Source of the DNA: Sva-07 sp963715285
GTDB lineage: Bacteria > Actinomycetota > Acidimicrobiia > Acidimicrobiales > Ilumatobacteraceae
Direction: 5' to 3'
NCBI GenBank assembly: GCA_963715285.1
Contig: CAVQRU010000017.1
Coordinates: forward strand, 186,001 to 250,000
Length of the DNA stretch: 64,000 nt
Position 1 is the first letter of the stretch, and each line of letters starts with the position of its first letter. The position numbers and the translations under genes were made by a program. The notes under the pieces were generated by a model, which did no database searches, was not told the DNA's origin, and worked only from the letters and a program-made list of their open reading frames with translations. Shown here piece after piece: positions 60,819 through 64,000 of the stretch.

Positions 60819-61715
60819 ATGCGCGTCGCCATCACCGGATCAACGGGCCTCATCGGCTCAGCCCTGAAACCCCACCTCGAATCGCTCGGCCACGAGGTGA
60901 TCCGCGTCGTTCGGGGCAACCCGTCGGGCACCGACATCGTGTGGTCGCCGGCGGACTGCCGGATCGACACGCACGCCCTCGACGGTGTCGATGCGGTGGT
61001 GCACCTCGCCGGCGCGGGAATCGGTGACAAACGGTGGACCGACGACTACAAGCGGGAGCTGCTCGAGAGCCGCACCAAGGGCACGACGCTGATCTCCGAA
61101 GCGATCGCGGCGGCCGACGACGGCCCGACGGTGTTCCTGTCCGGCTCGGCGATCGGCATCTACGGCGCTCGCGGCGACGAGGACCTCGACGAGACGTCGG
61201 CGCCGGGCACCGGCTTCCTCGCCGACATCTGCGTCCAGTGGGAACAGGCCACGGGGATGGCCGAGGCCGCCGGTGCCCGCGTCGTCCATCTGCGCACCGG
61301 CATCGTGCTGTCGGCGAAGGGCGGCGCGCTCAAGAAGCAGCTGCCGCTGTTCAAGTTCGGACTCGGCGGCAAGATGGCCGGGGGCACGCAGTGGCAGAGC
61401 TGGATCTCGATCGACGACGAAGTCGCAGCGATCGCACACCTGCTCACGTCCGAGACCTCCGGTGCCGTGAACCTCACGGCGCCGAACCCGGTGACCAACG
61501 CCGAGTTCACCGAGGCGCTCGGCGACGCGCTCCACCGCCCGACGTTCCTCCCGATCCCGAAGTTCGGGCCCAAGCTCCTGCTCGGTGGTGAACTCGCCGA
61601 CAACCTGCTGTTCTCCGGCCAGAAGGTGCACCCCCGCGTGCTCGAGGCCGACGCCGGGTTCAGCTTCCAGCACCCCGATCTGCCGACGGCGCTGAAGGCG
61701 CTCCTGGCGAAGTGA
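60819..61715 (+). CDS. TIGR01777-family NAD-dependent epimerase/dehydratase-like protein
   Basis: A 298-aa protein of the SDR superfamily group related to cell-division inhibitor SulA-like YfcH: 'VAITGSTGLIGSAL' at the N-terminus (nucleotide site), 'VHLAGAGIGDKRWTDDYKRELLESR', 'FLSGSAIGIYGARGDE', 'LADICVQWEQAT' and 'GGTQWQSWISIDDEV'. The role in bacteria is not established; sugar-nucleotide epimerisation is often inferred. The first gene of a plus-strand trio with a flavoprotein and an SRPBCC protein, starting at ATG 60819. Confidence 0.9.
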   Translation: MRVAITGSTGLIGSALKPHLESLGHEVIRVVRGNPSGTDIVWSPADCRIDTHALDGVDAVVHLAGAGIGDKRWTDDYKRELLESRTKGTTLISEAIAAADDGPTVFLSGSAIGIYGARGDEDLDETSAPGTGFLADICVQWEQATGMAEAAGARVVHLRTGIVLSAKGGALKKQLPLFKFGLGGKMAGGTQWQSWISIDDEVAAIAHLLTSETSGAVNLTAPNPVTNAEFTEALGDALHRPTFLPIPKFGPKLLLGGELADNLLFSGQKVHPRVLEADAGFSFQHPDLPTALKALLAK

Positions 61716-61725
61716 CGGGCGAGCG

Positions 61726-62979
61726 ATGACGCGCCCCGACGCCCCGGTCGTCGTCGTCGGCGCCGGGCTCGCCGGCCTGTCCTGTGCCGTCGCGCTCCAC
61801 GAGGCCGGTGTCGCGGTCCGAGTCGTCGAAGCCTCCGACGGTGTCGGCGGCCGGGTACGTACCGACCTCGTCGACGGCTACACCCTCGATCGCGGATTCC
61901 AGGTGGCGCTCACCGCGTACCCCGAGATGCATCGCCAGCTCGACATGGACGCGCTCGACCTCCGGGCGTTCGATCCTGGCGCGCTCGTGTGGCGTGACGG
62001 CAAGGGCTCGGTCGTCGGCGACCCGTTCCGCCGACCCGGCACCACGTTCGCCACCGCGACGGCGCCGATCGGCTCCGTGTTCGACAAGGCGCGCATCGGG
62101 CTGCTGCGTCATCGGTTGCGCAGCGTGCATCCGGTACAGCTCCTGCGCGGCGAGGACACCTCGACGCGCGATGCGCTCGCTGACGCCGGGTTCTCCGACA
62201 CGATCGTCGACCGGTTCTTCCGGCCGCTCGTCGGGGGCATCCAACTCGACCCCGAGCTCGCGGACAGCCGGCGCATGTTCGACATCATCTTCCGGATGCT
62301 GGCCGACGGCGACTCGGCCGTCCCCGCCGCGGGCATGCAGGCGATCCCGGACCAGCTCGCGGCTCGCCTGCCGGCCGACGCGATCGAGTTCGGCGCCCGC
62401 GCGGTCGCGACCACGAATCGAGCCGTCATGCTCGAGGGCGACACCGAACAGCCGGCCGCCGCCGTGGTCGTGGCCACCGAAGGACCGGTCGCCGCCGACC
62501 TGCTCGGCCTGCCACCGGTGGTGTCGAAGTCGGTCGGCGCGGTGTACTTCTCGGCGCCGGAGGCCCCGATCGCCTCGAAGTTCGTGGTCCTCGACGGCAC
62601 CGGTCGGGGGCCCGTGCTCAACGTCGCCGTCATGAGCAACGTCGCGCCCACCTACGCGCCCGTGGGCCGCCACCTCGTCGTGGCGGCGATGCCCGGCCAC
62701 GTCGGCGACACGATCGTCGACGACGCTCGCGCGCAGCTGCGCGGCTGGTGGGGTGCGCAAGTCGATGCGTGGGACCACGTCCGCACCTACCGGATCGCGC
62801 ACGGTCAACCAGGACAGCGGCCACCGTTCGACCCCAAGCAGCGCGTGGAGCTCCCCGACGGTCGATTCGTCTGCGGCGACCACCGGGACACGGCGTCGAT
62901 CCAGGGCGCGATGTACTCCGGGCGTCGCACTGCGCTGGCGGTTGCGGCAGCGATCGGTCACACTGGGCCGCATGGCTGA
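61726..62979 (+). CDS. FAD-dependent amine oxidase/phytoene-desaturase-like oxidoreductase
   Basis: A 417-aa flavoprotein: FAD motif 'VVVVGAGLAGLSCAVALHEAG' near residues 6-26 with the acidic partner 'VVEASDGVGGRVRTDL', then a mixed substrate domain, and the C-terminal FAD-contact 'RFVCGDHRDTASIQGAMYSGR'. The fold fits amine-oxidase/carotenoid-desaturase-like oxidoreductases, but the substrate is not known. It starts 10 bp after the epimerase stop and ends overlapping the SRPBCC start by 8 bp, so the three are one operon. Confidence 0.87.
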   Translation: MTRPDAPVVVVGAGLAGLSCAVALHEAGVAVRVVEASDGVGGRVRTDLVDGYTLDRGFQVALTAYPEMHRQLDMDALDLRAFDPGALVWRDGKGSVVGDPFRRPGTTFATATAPIGSVFDKARIGLLRHRLRSVHPVQLLRGEDTSTRDALADAGFSDTIVDRFFRPLVGGIQLDPELADSRRMFDIIFRMLADGDSAVPAAGMQAIPDQLAARLPADAIEFGARAVATTNRAVMLEGDTEQPAAAVVVATEGPVAADLLGLPPVVSKSVGAVYFSAPEAPIASKFVVLDGTGRGPVLNVAVMSNVAPTYAPVGRHLVVAAMPGHVGDTIVDDARAQLRGWWGAQVDAWDHVRTYRIAHGQPGQRPPFDPKQRVELPDGRFVCGDHRDTASIQGAMYSGRRTALAVAAAIGHTGPHG

Positions 62980-63484
62980 CGGGAACGAGAACCATCCGAC
63001 CGCGCACACCGACGAGCGGATCGAACGAGGGATCCGATTCGTGTCCGCCGAACCGCAAGCGATCTTCGACCTCCTCGCCGACCCGAGCCAGCACCCACTG
63101 ATCGACGGGTCGGGCACGGTCAAGGCCGCCTCCGCCGATCTGCCCGACCGGCTGGAGCTCGGCTCGAAGTTCGGGATGTCGATGAAGATGGGTGTTCCGT
63201 ACTCGATCACCAACGAGGTCGTCGAGTTCGAGGAACCCAACGTGATCGCCTGGCGACACACCGGTCACCACGTGTGGCGGTATCGCCTGCGTCCCGTCGA
63301 CGGCGGTACCGAGGTGACCGAGGAGTTCGACTGGGGGGTGGCCCGCGTGCCCTTGGTGTTGAAGCTCACCGGCACCCCGAAGCGCAACGCCAAGGCGATC
63401 GAGGCCACCCTCGATCGCCTCGCTGCCCACTTCGCCGACGACACCGACACCGACCCCGGCGCCGTCACCGACTCGACGGAGTGA
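62972..63484 (+). CDS. SRPBCC-superfamily (polyketide cyclase/START-like) protein
   Basis: A 170-aa protein with the SRPBCC beta-grasp pocket: 'GIRFVSAEPQAIFDLLADPSQHPLIDGSGTV', 'PYSITNEVVEFEEPNVIAWRH', 'WRYRLRPVDGGTEVTEEFDW' and a C-terminal helix. The cavity likely binds a hydrophobic ligand, perhaps the product of the upstream flavoprotein (inference). The ATG at 62972 lies inside the end of the flavoprotein gene (8-bp overlap), suggesting coupling. Acidic tail. Confidence 0.85.
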   Translation: MADGNENHPTAHTDERIERGIRFVSAEPQAIFDLLADPSQHPLIDGSGTVKAASADLPDRLELGSKFGMSMKMGVPYSITNEVVEFEEPNVIAWRHTGHHVWRYRLRPVDGGTEVTEEFDWGVARVPLVLKLTGTPKRNAKAIEATLDRLAAHFADDTDTDPGAVTDSTE

Positions 63485-63518
63485 CGTCGATCACACCGCT
63501 GAGCAGGACCTTTGACCA

Positions 63519-63533
63519 TCACAACAATTGTGA
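63519..63533. promoter_or_regulatory. palindrome upstream of marR gene
   Basis: TCACAACAATTGTGA is a perfect 15-bp inverted repeat centred on C/A. It sits about 22-36 bp before the MarR start at 63555 and fits a self-regulatory MarR-type operator. Confidence 0.6.
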
Positions 63534-63554
63534 GGGAGGGGTAGCGTCGATGGC

Positions 63555-64000
63555 ATGGGAACGAACTGGCTCACCCCCGGTGAGATGGACGCCTGGCGCA
63601 CGTACATCGAGACCTATGCCGACCTCGTCGCGGCGATCGAACGCGACCTCAGCGTCCACGACCTGACCCTCGGCGACTACCAGGTGCTGGTGTACCTGTC
63701 GGAGGCCGACGGTCATTCGATGCGCATGTGCGATCTCGCCGACCGTCTCCAACTGTCGCCGAGCGGGCTCACCCGACGGCTCGACGGCCTGGTGAAGGCC
63801 GGCCTCGTCACCCGGGTGCCGTCCACCGAGGACCGCCGCGTCATGATGGCCCAGCTCACCGAGGCTGGTTTCGCCTCGCTCCGCGACGCCGCGCCCGACC
63901 ACGTCGACAGTGTCCGGCGCCACATCTTCGATCACCTCGACGAACAACAGGTCGCCGCGATGGCGTCGATCTTCACGGCGATCAGCGCCGGCCTCGAATC
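63555..64000 (+). CDS. MarR-family transcriptional regulator (partial)
   Basis: The frame from ATG 63555 has no stop before the end, so the last residues are missing. About 148 residues are present: 'LSVHDLTLGDYQVLVYLSEADGHSMRMCDLADRLQLSPSGLTRRLDGLVKAGLVTRV' is the winged HTH with the typical MarR wing 'STEDRRVMMAQLTEAG'. MarR proteins repress transcription and release DNA on ligand or oxidant binding. The palindrome at 63519 is the likely operator. The regulated genes may include the upstream trio or the next gene outside the window. Confidence 0.9.
   Translation, partial: MGTNWLTPGEMDAWRTYIETYADLVAAIERDLSVHDLTLGDYQVLVYLSEADGHSMRMCDLADRLQLSPSGLTRRLDGLVKAGLVTRVPSTEDRRVMMAQLTEAGFASLRDAAPDHVDSVRRHIFDHLDEQQVAAMASIFTAISAGLE

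Noticed and set aside
1..64000. tRNA, rRNA, prophage and insertion-sequence genes
   Set aside because: None was recognised by reading both strands; a tRNAscan-SE or Infernal run would be needed to exclude a missed tRNA.

Overview
The window is high-GC DNA with frequent GTG starts, tightly packed genes and ATGA/GTGA start-stop overlaps. Two identical cores of an actinobacterial LexA (SOS) box sit in front of dnaE2 and an ImuA'-ImuB gene. This fits an actinomycete. The gene mix (DUF3039, DUF4031, a 2-oxo-acid dehydrogenase set with a LipB-LipA fusion, Aap-type transporter, an orphan sugar-type ABC ATPase) suggests Acidimicrobiia (Ilumatobacter-like). That placement is inference. No rRNA, tRNA, CRISPR array, prophage or insertion sequence was recognised.

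Layout. 1-12 kb: an RDD membrane protein with 18 nine-residue repeats (runs off the left edge), a sirtuin, a small repetitive protein, an aminomutase-like PLP enzyme, prfC, a DUF2207 membrane protein, an orphan sugar-type ABC ATPase, and a translationally coupled pepA-sulfatase pair. 12-16.6 kb: an aapJQMP amino-acid ABC transporter in which aapJ, aapQ and the start of aapM carry about a dozen single-base frameshifts, nearly all extra bases, while aapP is intact. 16.6-25 kb: YceI protein, peptide-binding lipoprotein, a heterodimeric ABC exporter pair, and an ArsC-family gene with an in-frame TGA at its catalytic cysteine. 25-34 kb: MFS, malic enzyme, small metabolic genes, and an operon of a 30-codon ORF, PIG-L deacetylase and azlCD behind four 11-bp-phased direct repeats. 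34-45 kb: SOS mutasome genes (dnaE2, imuA'-imuB fused), a fatty-acid desaturase, a response regulator lacking its phosphoacceptor Asp, and a CarH-like B12 regulator. 45-54.7 kb: a VWA / DUF5682 / MoxR / HNH / DUF5691 / SWIM cluster read right to left. 54.8-59.4 kb: lpd-sucB-lipBA. 59.5-64 kb: a TlpA-like lipoprotein with an in-frame TGA in its CxxC motif, an epimerase / flavoprotein / SRPBCC operon, and a MarR regulator running off the right edge.

The most noteworthy observations are: (1) two independent thiol-redox genes (ArsC-like and TlpA-like) with TGA exactly at the catalytic Cys codon, each followed by a hairpin at the spacing expected of a bacterial SECIS element, so the organism probably makes selenoproteins; (2) a chain of five six-residue mini-ORFs, each joined by an ATGA overlap, running from the moxR stop to the DUF5682 start; (3) two uninterrupted gene fusions, LipB-LipA and ImuA'-ImuB; (4) an unannotated 30-aa ORF with a strong ribosome-binding site heading an operon behind a SARP/OmpR-type repeat operator; (5) the SWIM-DUF5691-MoxR-DUF5682-VWA cluster itself, whose biological role is not established.
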